Origin: Clostridia bacterium
GTDB lineage: Bacteria; Bacillota; Clostridia; Oscillospirales; Acutalibacteraceae
Reading direction: 5' to 3'
DNA length: 38,662 bases
Assembly: GCA_017430145.1 (NCBI GenBank)
Contig: JAFRNP010000011.1
Span: 1-38,662 of the forward strand
The notes under the pieces are model-generated. The model did no database searches and was not told the DNA's origin. It saw nothing but the letters and a program-made list of their open reading frames with translations. The position numbers and the translations under genes are program-made. This document shows, one piece after another, positions 23,153 to 30,915 of the stretch. The first letter of the stretch is position 1. Each line of letters opens with the position of its first letter.

Positions 23153-24517
23153 TCACGCCCTTTCCTTTAGTGGGGTATACGCCCGGTCGTCCTTGACGCT
23201 GAGATACGCCGGGCGGATGATCTTGCCGTTGTTCTGGATCTCCTCGATCCGGTGGGCGCTCCATCCCACAATGCGCGCCACGGCAAAGATCGGCGTAAAG
23301 AGCTCGTTGGGCAGGCGCAGCATCCGGTAAACGAGTCCCGAATAAAAGTCCACGTTGGCGCTGACGCCCTTGTAGACGCGCCGCTTTTCGGCGATGGCCT
23401 CGGGGGCGAGGCGCGCCACCCGGCGGTAAAGCGCCAGCTCCTCTTCGCAGTCGTTTTCCCGCGCCAGCTCCGCGGCGCAGTCCTTGAGGATCTCCGCCCG
23501 CGGGTCGGAGACGGAATATACCGCGTGTCCCATGCCGTAGATGAGCCCCGAACGGTCGAACGCCTCCTTTTGCAGCAGCTTGATCAGGTATTCCCGGATG
23601 GAAGCGTCGGAGGACGTGTCGCAGTGCGCCTTCATGTCGTCGAACATCTGCACGACCTTGACGTTGGCGCCGCCGTGCCGGGGGCCTTTCAGAGAGCCCA
23701 GCGCCGCGGCGACGGCGGAGTAAGTATCGGTCCCGGAGGAGGTCACCACGTGCGTCGTAAAGGTAGAGTTGTTGCCGCCGCCGTGCTCCGCGTGCAGAAC
23801 CAGCGCCAAATCCAGCACCCGCGCCTCCATTTCGGTGAATTTGCCGTCCTTACGCAAAATATGCAGGATGTTCTCCGCCGTGGAGAGCCACGGCTTCGGG
23901 TTGCGGATCAGAAGCGTCTTGCCCAGATGGTAATGCCGGTACGCATGGTAGCCGTATACCGCCAGCAGCGGGAACATGGCAATCAGCTGCAGGCTCTGCC
24001 GCAGCACGTTCTCAACAGAGATATCGTCGGGATTGTCATCGTAGGAATAAAGCGCCAGAACGCTGCGCGAAAGCAGGTTCATGATGTCCCTTGACGAGGC
24101 CTTCATGATGATATCCCGCACAAAGGACGGCGGCAGGGAACGGTAGTCGCTGACCGTCGCCGAAAACGTCCGCAGCTCCTCCGCCGTCGGCAGCTCCGAG
24201 GACAGCAGCAGATAGGTCAGTTCCTCAAAGCCGAAACGCCCTTCCCGCCAGAAGCCGTTCACAAAATCGCGCACGTCGATCCCGCGGTAATACAGCCTGC
24301 CCTCACAGGGCCTGACAGTCCCGTCCGGCTGCTTCTGTTTGGATATGATCTTTGAAATTTCGGTCAGGCCCGTAACGACGCCGTTGCCGTCCAGGTCCCT
24401 GAGCCCGCGTTTGACGTCGTGCGCCAGATACATTTCGGGCTCGATACGGTTGTTCCCTGAGGATTTCGCCGCCAGCGACCGGATGTACGGCGTGATCTCG
24501 GAATAGGAACGGTCCAT
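23153..24517 (-). CDS. Citrate synthase
   Basis: 454 residues from the ATG at 24517 (AAAGGAGA 9 nt upstream); the longer frame to 24595 begins in the -35 box. Family motifs: H-A-E-H-G-G-G-N-N-S-T-F, G-S-L-K-G-P-R-H-G-G-A-N, and G-M-G-H-A-V-Y carrying the second active-site His. It condenses acetyl-CoA and oxaloacetate. In anaerobic clostridia it usually feeds glutamate synthesis through a partial TCA branch; no other TCA gene is nearby. It is first gene of a three-gene minus-strand run with CorA and GH16. Confidence 0.92.
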   Translation of the reverse strand: MDRSYSEITPYIRSLAAKSSGNNRIEPEMYLAHDVKRGLRDLDGNGVVTGLTEISKIISKQKQPDGTVRPCEGRLYYRGIDVRDFVNGFWREGRFGFEELTYLLLSSELPTAEELRTFSATVSDYRSLPPSFVRDIIMKASSRDIMNLLSRSVLALYSYDDNPDDISVENVLRQSLQLIAMFPLLAVYGYHAYRHYHLGKTLLIRNPKPWLSTAENILHILRKDGKFTEMEARVLDLALVLHAEHGGGNNSTFTTHVVTSSGTDTYSAVAAALGSLKGPRHGGANVKVVQMFDDMKAHCDTSSDASIREYLIKLLQKEAFDRSGLIYGMGHAVYSVSDPRAEILKDCAAELARENDCEEELALYRRVARLAPEAIAEKRRVYKGVSANVDFYSGLVYRMLRLPNELFTPIFAVARIVGWSAHRIEEIQNNGKIIRPAYLSVKDDRAYTPLKERA

Positions 24518-24566
24518 GTTCGTCTCTCCTTTCTGAAACGCTTCTCTTTCCCCCTGCAGATGATTT

Positions 24567-24595
24567 ATTATATCAAAACCGCCGTCGTTTGTCAA
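24567..24595 (-). promoter_or_regulatory. Consensus promoter of citrate synthase
   Basis: On the minus strand: TTGACA at 24595-24590, 17-nt spacer, TATAAT at 24572-24567, a perfect consensus. Confidence 0.9.
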
Positions 24596-24704
24596 ATCTG
24601 CGATTTGAGGAAGAACGGTTTTTTACCGTGTGCATAACATTTTCAATCAAAATCGTCTTTTGTGTAAATTTTCTGTGAAATCCGTTTTTTTCATCAATTC
24701 TTTA

Positions 24705-24733
24705 TTGAAATCCACGAAAATGCGGCGTATAAT
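24705..24733 (+). promoter_or_regulatory. Promoter of the 45-residue peptide gene
   Basis: TTGAAA at 24705-24710, 17-nt spacer, TATAAT at 24728-24733. Expected start near 24740, about 30 nt before the ATG. Confidence 0.8.
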
Positions 24734-24770
24734 GAAGCCGTAAACAAAATCAGAAAAGGAGTTGTGAATT

Positions 24771-24908
24771 ATGGAATTTTTACAGGGCTTTATTGATTTC
24801 ATCCTTTCGTTCGTCAAATATATCCAGGAACTGGTCAAATACATCCGTAAAAAGAACGACGGCGACGATTCCGCCACCCAGCCCGCATTCCCGTCCATCG
24901 GCGGTTAA
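24771..24908 (+). CDS. 45-residue amphipathic peptide, unknown function
   Basis: AAAAGGAG lies 9 nt before the ATG; the gene has its own promoter and terminator, so it is a full cistron. Residues 1-26 form a likely amphipathic or membrane-seeking helix rich in Phe, Ile, Leu, Val and Tyr with few charges (M-E-F-L-Q-G-F-I-D-F-I-L then S-F-V-K-Y-I-Q-E-L-V-K-Y-I). Next come a basic and acidic stretch (R-K-K-N-D-G-D-D) and a Pro/Gly tail. It has no cysteines and no leader cleavage motif. Possible roles: phenol-soluble-modulin-like peptide, type I toxin, or small membrane regulator. No antisense RNA promoter was identified. No family recognised. Confidence 0.7.
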   Translation: MEFLQGFIDFILSFVKYIQELVKYIRKKNDGDDSATQPAFPSIGG

Positions 24909-24928
24909 GCCGGGCATAAGAAAAACAA

Positions 24929-24958
24929 GCCGTGAAGCGATTCACGGCATTTCTTTTT
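24929..24958 (+). terminator. Terminator of the peptide gene
   Basis: GCCGTGAA (24929-24936) pairs with TTCACGGC (24941-24948) around a GCGA loop, followed by ATTTCTTTTT. It is 20 nt past the stop codon. Confidence 0.85.
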
Positions 24959-24978
24959 CGTGAACAAAGGAGCACTGT

Positions 24979-26454
24979 ATGCAAACGGCCCAACCGATAC
25001 TGACAAAAAGAAAAAAGCTCGGCTACGCGCTCGGGATCGCAAGCGAGTCGATGCTTTATAATATGTATTACACCTATTTCCTGACGTTTCTTGTCCAGAT
25101 CGTACACATCCGGCCGAATATCGCGGGCGTTGTGATCTTTATCTCGATCGGGTGGGACGCGGTCACGGATTCCGTCATCGGGGAGCTGTCGGACCGTCCG
25201 GGGGTCGACAAACGGAAACTGATGGCAAAATCCATTCTGCCGCTGTGTATCTTTTTCGTGCTGGCGTGGAGCGGACTCGGAAACACGCTGTTCGGGGAAA
25301 ACGAGGCGCCGAAGGTGATCTTTTATACGCTGATCTCCGTCGCGATCTGGCTGTTTTACACCACCTATACGATCCCCTATTACGCGGTGATCGCGGAAAT
25401 GACGGAGGATTACGACGAACGCACCGAGATCCGGGGACTTTCATCCTTTATCAACGCCTTTTGCATCGGTCTCGGCAACGTCCTGCCGGCGCTGGTCGGC
25501 ATCGCGTTTATCGGCTACATCCATATCGCTTTCCTGATCGCCGTGCTTGCGACCGCAGCGGGCGCCGTGTGCGTGACCTCCCTGAAGGGCGTCTACACAC
25601 CAAAGCCCGTTCCGGAGAACTTCGTGAAAGAGAAGGGGCTCGGGATCGGGAAGACCATTGCGATCTCCGGGGAACTGATGAAGCTTCCGCCGGTCAAATA
25701 CTTCCTGCTGTTCGTGTTTTTCTTCCTGGCGGGAAACTCCATGCTGCAAAGCAACCTCTCTTACATGGTGGTAAACTGCATCGATATGGATTACAACACG
25801 GGGATCGCGATCGTGATCGGCGTGCTGGTGGTGACCATGGCGGCCTTTGTGCCGGTGGTGACCAGGGTCTGCGAAAAGACGGACCGCCGCACGGCGTGCC
25901 TGATCTTTATCACTGTCTCGGCGGCAGGGCTGGCAGTCATGAAATTCTTCGGGCTTGACGTGACGGTGGGATCCTTCAAGATCGCCGTGGTGCTGACGCC
26001 CTTCCTGCTGGGACTCGGCCTTTCGACCTTCTGGACGGTGTTTTACTCCATGTCCTACGACATCGTGGAGCTGGATGAATTCGTGAACGGATCAAACGGC
26101 GAACGGCGGGAAAGCATGATCACGGCGCTGCCGCAGTTCGTGCAGAAATTCGGCTCCGCCACGGGGATCCTGGCGCAGGGGCTGATCCTCGGGGCGTACG
26201 GATACAACGCAGCAGGCGACTCCGGCGCGGACGCGGCGACCTTTGTGCGCCCGGCGGAAGAGATCGTAAAGGGGATGGAAAACATCTCCACGGTGATCCC
26301 GGCGGCCGTCGTCACCGTCGCCCTGATCTTCCTGCTTCTCTATCCCATGACCCGCAAACGGTACAATATCCTGACCGAACAGCTGAAGGCGAAACGCGCA
26401 GGAGAAAGCTACGGTACGGAAGGACTCGGGAGACTGATCGGAAAATCAAAGTAA
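24979..26454 (+). CDS. GPH-family (MelB-like) sugar:cation symporter, MFS
   Basis: 491 residues with AAAGGAG upstream. About twelve TM helices. Hallmarks of the glycoside-pentoside-hexuronide:cation family: L-G-Y-A-L-G-I-A-S-E near the start, G-W-D-A-V-T-D-S-V-I-G-E-L-S-D-R in the first intracellular loop, and Y-D-I-V-E-L-D-E-F...R-R-E-S-M late. The helix-2 aspartates of the cation site are present. It imports an oligosaccharide or glycoside with Na or H; the nearby GH36 gene makes an alpha-galactoside plausible, but this is inference. The repeat at 26449 overlaps its stop codon. Confidence 0.88.
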   Translation: MQTAQPILTKRKKLGYALGIASESMLYNMYYTYFLTFLVQIVHIRPNIAGVVIFISIGWDAVTDSVIGELSDRPGVDKRKLMAKSILPLCIFFVLAWSGLGNTLFGENEAPKVIFYTLISVAIWLFYTTYTIPYYAVIAEMTEDYDERTEIRGLSSFINAFCIGLGNVLPALVGIAFIGYIHIAFLIAVLATAAGAVCVTSLKGVYTPKPVPENFVKEKGLGIGKTIAISGELMKLPPVKYFLLFVFFFLAGNSMLQSNLSYMVVNCIDMDYNTGIAIVIGVLVVTMAAFVPVVTRVCEKTDRRTACLIFITVSAAGLAVMKFFGLDVTVGSFKIAVVLTPFLLGLGLSTFWTVFYSMSYDIVELDEFVNGSNGERRESMITALPQFVQKFGSATGILAQGLILGAYGYNAAGDSGADAATFVRPAEEIVKGMENISTVIPAAVVTVALIFLLLYPMTRKRYNILTEQLKAKRAGESYGTEGLGRLIGKSK

Positions 26455-26528
26455 TAAAGTAACAGAGATACAAAGTTATAAATTCGCCACGCCGCGCAGC
26501 GTATTGAAGTACCGCTGCGCGGCGTGGC
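26449..26528 (+). repeat. Intergenic tandem/hairpin repeat, copy 2
   Basis: It starts over the TAA of the symporter gene with units of 8 nt (AAAGTAAT, AAAGTAAC, AGAGATAC, AAAGTTAT), then AAATTCG and a perfect 16-bp stem (26486-26501 with 26513-26528, 11-nt loop). Purine strand forward. Confidence 0.75.
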
Positions 26529-26530
26529 GT

Positions 26531-26614
26531 TCGCCTGCCGGCGAGTGATGTACCCGACCTGGTCGGGAATGACGTTCGCCTGCGGCGAGTGATGTTTTTC
26601 GGCTGCGCCGAAAA
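26531..26614. repeat. Cluster of short hairpins in the 26455-26787 gap
   Basis: Four successive small palindromes: TCGCC-TGCC-GGCGA, CCCGA-CCTGG-TCGGG, TCGCC-TGC-GGCGA, and TTTTCGGC-TGC-GCCGAAAA. They are separated by GTGATGT- or AATGACGT-type linkers, so the first and third units are near-direct repeats. No reading frame of interest covers them. Confidence 0.7.
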
Positions 26615-26668
26615 GTGTCGGGGTCTGCGGCCGGCATTATAGAAGATCAGACCTTAAAGCCTGCTGCT

Positions 26669-26738
26669 CTATAATCGGGTGCGGGCGAAGCCCGCCCTCA
26701 TTTGTAACTTTGTATCTTTTTTTACTTTTATAACTTTT
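26669..26738 (-). repeat. Intergenic tandem/hairpin repeat, copy 3 (inverted)
   Basis: Plus strand: CTATAATC, then GCGGGC-GAA-GCCCGC (26681-26695), then a pyrimidine tract that on the minus strand reads as AAAGTTAY-like units of 8-9 nt. It is about 50 nt past the stop of the minus-strand gene at 26788 and forms an inverted pair with copy 2. Confidence 0.75.
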
Positions 26739-26787
26739 CCGAAGGACCCGCCCGCATCCGATCCTTCGTTCCTGTTATTCGTTCCTT

Positions 26788-28149
26788 TTACTTGTTCGTA
26801 ACGATAAACATCATCCGTTCCATCAGCGTGTCCCCGCCGTGGCCGCGCACGTAGCCGCCGTGGTCAGAGGAGATCAGGATCAGCCAGTCCTCCGTGTCGT
26901 AGGTCGGCCGCGCCTTTACGGCGTTGATCAGCTGCGCACCCGTTTCGTTGGAACGCCGGAACGCTTCGACGTATTCGGGCGTCTCTCCCCAGAAACCGTA
27001 GGTGTGGCCGTAGTAATCACAGTATTCAAAGATCGTGAACAGCAGATCGGGGCAGTCGGGCTTCTGAAGTTCCCCCATCGCCTTTTCAAAGGTGCCGTCG
27101 TCCCCTTCGCCGCCTTCTTCGCCTTCGCTGAACAGCCACGCGGCGTTGATATTGTTCGCCTTGTCGTAGGCGATCTCGTCCTTGTAGGTCTCCAGATGTC
27201 CGGACCAGGAGAAGCAGAACGCGGAGGAATCGATCAGCCCGTCCTCGATGGCGGTGGTAAAGAAACCGTTCACCTTCGAGGTCCGCACGTTTTTATCAAA
27301 GCCCGTCACGCCGTGGCCGTCGACGCCCCACATGCCGGTGAACATCGTGGTCCAGCCCTCCATGGTGGCGGTCTCCTGCGTGATGGGCGCCGGGTAATTC
27401 GCCCCGCCGCAGTAGGCGACGTACGCCTTGCCGCCGTCTGCCAGCAGCATATCCACCGCCCGGCGCTGCTGAGTCAAAGCCATCGCGTCGGCGCGGCAGC
27501 CGTCCCAGCCCAGTACCAGCACCTTTTTCTCCGTTTTCCCTTCGGGCAGCGGCGCCTTCAGGTGGTCCATGATCCGGTCGTAAACCTCGGTCTGCGGCAC
27601 GGCGGTTTCCATCGTATTTTCGTAAATATCAATGGTCTGCATGCGCGCGGCATAGTTTTTCGGCGTATCGAGCACGATAAAGCCGGTGGCCTTTACGTTG
27701 GGGGCGGTGGTGAGCACCGTCACCGGGAAGCCGATCAGAACCAGCAGCAGACAGATCAGCGGTTTCCATTTAAGGCCTGCCCCCGACGCCTTGCGGATCA
27801 GCCGCAGCATCACGAGCCAGAACGCAAGCATCAGCACGGCGTTGGTCAATACGCTGCCCCAGGGCGCCACCGCGCCGAAGATCACGTTGTTCACAAGCGG
27901 CGTTATGCCCATCAGCACGGCGGTAAAAACGGCGCAGCCGATCAGCGCCTTTGCGACTGGCTTTTGCGCCTCTTTTGCGGTAAACAGCGCAGAAAACAGC
28001 AGAAACGCGATCCCCGCCGCCAGCAGGACGCACACGGCGTACAGCGGCACGATCCATTTGATGAACACCGTGGGATACACGCACTGGAATATAAGCGCCA
28101 GCGCGCTTGCCGCCAAAGCAGAAACCGAAACCTTTTTGTTCTTTTCCAT
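26788..28149 (-). CDS. Membrane protein with alkaline-phosphatase-superfamily domain
   Basis: 453 residues. Four hydrophobic helices fill about residues 10-150, then a soluble domain of the alkaline phosphatase/type I phosphodiesterase/sulfatase superfamily. Its metal-site motifs are V-L-G-W-D-G-C-R-A-D-A-M near the domain start and S-S-D-H-G-G-Y-V-R-G-H-G-G at the end; Thr residues in E-T-A-T-M-E-G-W-T-T-M-F-T-G are candidate nucleophiles. The topology resembles lipoteichoic-acid synthase-like enzymes (N-terminal TM, C-terminal phosphatase fold), although the family branch is uncertain. The ribosome site is weak. Confidence 0.72.
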   Translation of the reverse strand: MEKNKKVSVSALAASALALIFQCVYPTVFIKWIVPLYAVCVLLAAGIAFLLFSALFTAKEAQKPVAKALIGCAVFTAVLMGITPLVNNVIFGAVAPWGSVLTNAVLMLAFWLVMLRLIRKASGAGLKWKPLICLLLVLIGFPVTVLTTAPNVKATGFIVLDTPKNYAARMQTIDIYENTMETAVPQTEVYDRIMDHLKAPLPEGKTEKKVLVLGWDGCRADAMALTQQRRAVDMLLADGGKAYVAYCGGANYPAPITQETATMEGWTTMFTGMWGVDGHGVTGFDKNVRTSKVNGFFTTAIEDGLIDSSAFCFSWSGHLETYKDEIAYDKANNINAAWLFSEGEEGGEGDDGTFEKAMGELQKPDCPDLLFTIFEYCDYYGHTYGFWGETPEYVEAFRRSNETGAQLINAVKARPTYDTEDWLILISSDHGGYVRGHGGDTLMERMMFIVTNK

Positions 28150-28235
28150 ATTTCTCTCTCTTTACGGATTTTTTTCCTCTAAAACGTATTCCTGCGTAAC
28201 ACAGATCCCCGAACCCCCGTTTCCGGACCCGCAAT

Positions 28236-28303
28236 ATTATAATCAAGCGCGTCGGCGCTTCCTCATTTGTTGCTTTTTTACTTTATTACTTTGATTCTTT
28301 TTC
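28236..28303 (-). repeat. Intergenic tandem/hairpin repeat, copy 4 (inverted)
   Basis: Plus strand: TTATAATC, AAGCGC-GTCG-GCGCTT (28245-28260), then a pyrimidine tract ending exactly at the stop codon of the minus-strand gene at 28304. Read on the minus strand it begins at that stop codon with AAAGTAAT- and AAAGTAAA-type 8-nt units, then AAATGAGG, then the hairpin. Confidence 0.75.
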
Positions 28304-29668
28304 TTACGTCTCTCTGCCGAAAAAGCGGTTCCGATATCGTTTGACTCTGCCGCAAAGCTGCCCGATCAGGGCATTTGCCTCTTCGTCGCCGAGATAGGCG
28401 TCGCGCATCAGGCGGCCCTCCTCAAAGCAGAGCTCGTCGTGGAACGGAAAATACCGGTCCAGCAAAAAGCACACGTATTTCGTCAGGCGGTAGGTGGCCG
28501 CCACGTGCTCCCTTACCTCTTCATAGGTCTCCACCGCAGCGGTGAACCCGTTTTTCAGCGCTTCCCTGAAGCCTTCCAGCGTGTCCTCCCGCATGAAGGC
28601 CACGGAATACACCTTGTTGAAGCTGCACTCGTAATCCCAGCGGTAGTTCCTGCGGTGCGCGTCGTCCGCCCCCAAAGGCGACACCCGGATCCCATCGGCG
28701 CGCAGGTCGTTCCAAAAGGCAAACTGCAGGTCGGAATCCCGGCAGCCGGGCTCCTGCCCGTGGAAGATCTCCGCCGCGTCGTAGAACCCTTCCTTCGCAA
28801 AATACCGGAACACGTCGTCCGGCGTGTTGTGGGCGTCCCACTCCCAGAACGGGTGGGCAAGGATCGCGATCCCGCCCCGGTCGTGGATCTGCTGAGAGAT
28901 CCATCTGCGCCAGGCGTAGTCCATCGGCTCCACGCCCGCGGGCAAACCGGCGGCGTCCCGTTCGGCGATCCGTTGGACCTCGGCAAGGCATGCCTCCTCG
29001 TTTTCATGGTACCAGCGGTCCAGCCCCACACCGCCGGGGAACACCGCGCCCACGTTCACCGCATGGATATAGGCGTTCGGCACGTGGACCTCCTCGCCGT
29101 AATAGAGCCTGAGGCCGTTCGGGATCCGACCGGCGGCCTCAAGGGCAAGCTTTGACCCGTCGATCAGATGGTGGTCGGTGATCGCCAGGAAATCAAAGCC
29201 CGCCTTGCGGTACAAGGCGGCGGCAAGAAAGGGATCCTCATGGCCGTCCACGGAGGTGCACACGTGGCAGTGGGTATTGCCCCGCAGGGGCGTGCGGCAG
29301 TACAGATCTTCGGCCGCGCAGAACACCCGGAAATCGGTCAGGCGTGTGAGCTCCCCGTTTTCTTCCCGTTTCGCCAGCCGCAGGGTATAGATCTGCTCCC
29401 GGCGGAAGGTATACTGAAAACAAAGCGTTCCCTTTTCGTCCGCCGTCGCGTCGATCCCGTCGTACAGGGTCCAGTCGCTGATGCGTAGGATCTTTGCCGA
29501 GTTGTTCTCCTCCTGCCCGATCACGCGCAGGGTATACTGCGCCCCGGGCGTCAGGGCCGTCTCGATCCCGAGCCCGCGCGCCGTAAAACGCGTGGGGACG
29601 TCCTTTTGCACCACCTGCGGAAAGATCTCATACGCGCAGACGGAAGGGTCCATATTCTGCAGCTTCAT
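28304..29668 (-). CDS. PHP-domain metallohydrolase, CehA/McbA family
   Basis: 454 residues from the ATG at 29668 (AAAGGAGGAG 5-6 nt upstream; the frame at 29692 is upstream of it). An N-terminal beta-rich region (about 1-135) precedes the PHP domain: N-T-H-C-H-V-C-T-S-V-D-G-H, F-D-F-L-A-I-T-D-H-H, G-E-E-V-H-V, A-I-L-A-H-P-F-W-E-W-D and G-A-D-D-A-H-R-R. These are the metal-binding His/Asp/Glu sets of PHP phosphoesterases. CehA/McbA members cleave phosphoester or carbamate-type bonds; the natural substrate here is unknown. No signal peptide. Confidence 0.8.
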   Translation of the reverse strand: MKLQNMDPSVCAYEIFPQVVQKDVPTRFTARGLGIETALTPGAQYTLRVIGQEENNSAKILRISDWTLYDGIDATADEKGTLCFQYTFRREQIYTLRLAKREENGELTRLTDFRVFCAAEDLYCRTPLRGNTHCHVCTSVDGHEDPFLAAALYRKAGFDFLAITDHHLIDGSKLALEAAGRIPNGLRLYYGEEVHVPNAYIHAVNVGAVFPGGVGLDRWYHENEEACLAEVQRIAERDAAGLPAGVEPMDYAWRRWISQQIHDRGGIAILAHPFWEWDAHNTPDDVFRYFAKEGFYDAAEIFHGQEPGCRDSDLQFAFWNDLRADGIRVSPLGADDAHRRNYRWDYECSFNKVYSVAFMREDTLEGFREALKNGFTAAVETYEEVREHVAATYRLTKYVCFLLDRYFPFHDELCFEEGRLMRDAYLGDEEANALIGQLCGRVKRYRNRFFGRET

Positions 29669-29770
29669 CCCGCTCCTCCTTTTTTTCAACACGGTCCTGC
29701 CCGTGCGTCGGCTTGTAACGTTTCTGTTTTTACTATACCACCTTAAAAAAGAAAAATCAATGTATTCTTC

Positions 29771-29799
29771 TTGACTTTCCCGCGTTCTTTTGCTATTCT
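29771..29799 (+). promoter_or_regulatory. Promoter of the E2-like acyltransferase gene
   Basis: TTGACT at 29771-29776, 17-nt spacer, TATTCT at 29794-29799. Confidence 0.7.
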
Positions 29800-29880
29800 A
29801 TTACAGTAACGCGGTCCCGCGGGCCGCATGATCCCCGCGCCTTTTCGGGAAGCAGTTTATCAGGAAACGGAGCAAAGAGC

Positions 29881-30795
29881 ATGGCGAAAAGAGAACGCAA
29901 CGTGCTGCGGTTCAACATCCAGCGCAAAATCGTGGCGAATATGACCACCGCAAGCTGGCGGCATATCCCGCACGTCAGTTTCATCTACGATGCGGACGTG
30001 ACCGACTTTCTGGCGGCCTACAACAAGTTCAACGAGGAGACCCCCTATTATATCACCTTCAACACCGTCATGCTCAAGGCGCTTTCCGAAGGCATCAAGG
30101 CGGCGCCGCGCATCAACGCGCATATGCATTTTGAGCCGCGGCTCGTGCGCGGCAAGCTGACGTTTTTTGACAACATCGATATCTCCGTGCCCTGGATGCT
30201 GCCCGACGGCAATATGATGACCATCACCATGAAGGACATGGGCAACAAGACGCTCAAAGAAATGAGCGAGTATACGGTCGATATCAACCGCCGCTTAAAA
30301 AACACGAACCTGACCGAGGCGCTGTATTCCGTTTCCATCAACGACACGATCGAAACGCTCAAATCCGGGCATATCATGCGGGCGCTCTTACGGCTTTACG
30401 GCTCCAAAACCAACCCCCGCCACAAGGTCACGCCCTTAAAGGGGCGCGAAAAGGAGGCGTACGAAAGCATCCCCGAAACCGACCGCATCACCATTGACGA
30501 CTTAAAGCAGGGCACCATCACCATCTCGAACATCGGCGCCGCCGCCAAGGGGATCAACGGGGCGCTGGATATGCTGATGATCATCCCGCCGCAGATCTGC
30601 GCCATCGGCATCAGCTCCATGCAGCGCCGACCCACCGTCGTCACAGACGAGGACGGCAATGAAAAGATCGAGATCCGCACGATCCTGCCCATGTGCATCT
30701 GCTTTGACCACCGGGCGCTGGATTTCGGCGAGGTCAGCCCCTTTATCCGCAAGATGGAGGAGATCTTCAAAAATCCCTGGTCCGTTATGAACTGA
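29881..30795 (+). CDS. Stand-alone 2-oxo acid dehydrogenase E2-type acyltransferase domain
   Basis: 304 residues covering only the catalytic domain of E2 enzymes; the lipoyl and E1/E3-binding domains are absent and no E1 or E3 gene is near. Motifs: R-K-I-V-A-N-M at the start, I-T-F-N-T-V-M-L-K-A, G-T-I-T-I-S-N-I-G-A-A near the end, and the C-terminal F-D-H-R-A-L-D-F-G. The catalytic His and Asp of H-x3-D are present, but the Gly after Asp is Phe. It probably transfers acyl groups from CoA to an acceptor other than a lipoyl domain in cis. The radical SAM gene follows after 120 nt. Confidence 0.8.
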   Translation: MAKRERNVLRFNIQRKIVANMTTASWRHIPHVSFIYDADVTDFLAAYNKFNEETPYYITFNTVMLKALSEGIKAAPRINAHMHFEPRLVRGKLTFFDNIDISVPWMLPDGNMMTITMKDMGNKTLKEMSEYTVDINRRLKNTNLTEALYSVSINDTIETLKSGHIMRALLRLYGSKTNPRHKVTPLKGREKEAYESIPETDRITIDDLKQGTITISNIGAAAKGINGALDMLMIIPPQICAIGISSMQRRPTVVTDEDGNEKIEIRTILPMCICFDHRALDFGEVSPFIRKMEEIFKNPWSVMN

Positions 30796-30847
30796 CCGGC
30801 GCCGGGCGCGGCTCCCACGCTTCGCCCCGCCGAAAAAGCGGCTGTGT

Positions 30848-30887
30848 AAAAACGGCCGTTTTTTGATCCCGAAATTATAATAAGGAG
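30848..30887 (+). promoter_or_regulatory. Palindrome, -10 box and ribosome site before the radical SAM gene
   Basis: A palindrome AAAACGGCCGTTTT with extra T (about 30848-30864) could terminate the E2 transcript. TATAAT at 30876-30881 lacks a good -35. AAGGAG at 30882-30887 immediately follows, 28 nt before the ATG, too far unless the intervening hairpin folds. Confidence 0.45.
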
Positions 30888-30890
30888 CCT

Positions 30891-30905
30891 GCCGCCGCCG
30901 GCGGC
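30891..30905 (+). promoter_or_regulatory. GC hairpin between the ribosome site and start codon
   Basis: GCCGCC-GCC-GGCGGC forms a 6-bp stem with a triloop. Folding would shorten the distance from AAGGAG to the ATG at 30916 from 28 to about 13 nt. Confidence 0.6.
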
Positions 30906-30915
30906 GACTGATCAT

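Noticed and set aside
29800-29880. GC-rich hairpin in the E2 gene leader as an attenuator
   Set aside because: The small GCGG/CCGC stem is not followed by a T-run and shows no competing structure.
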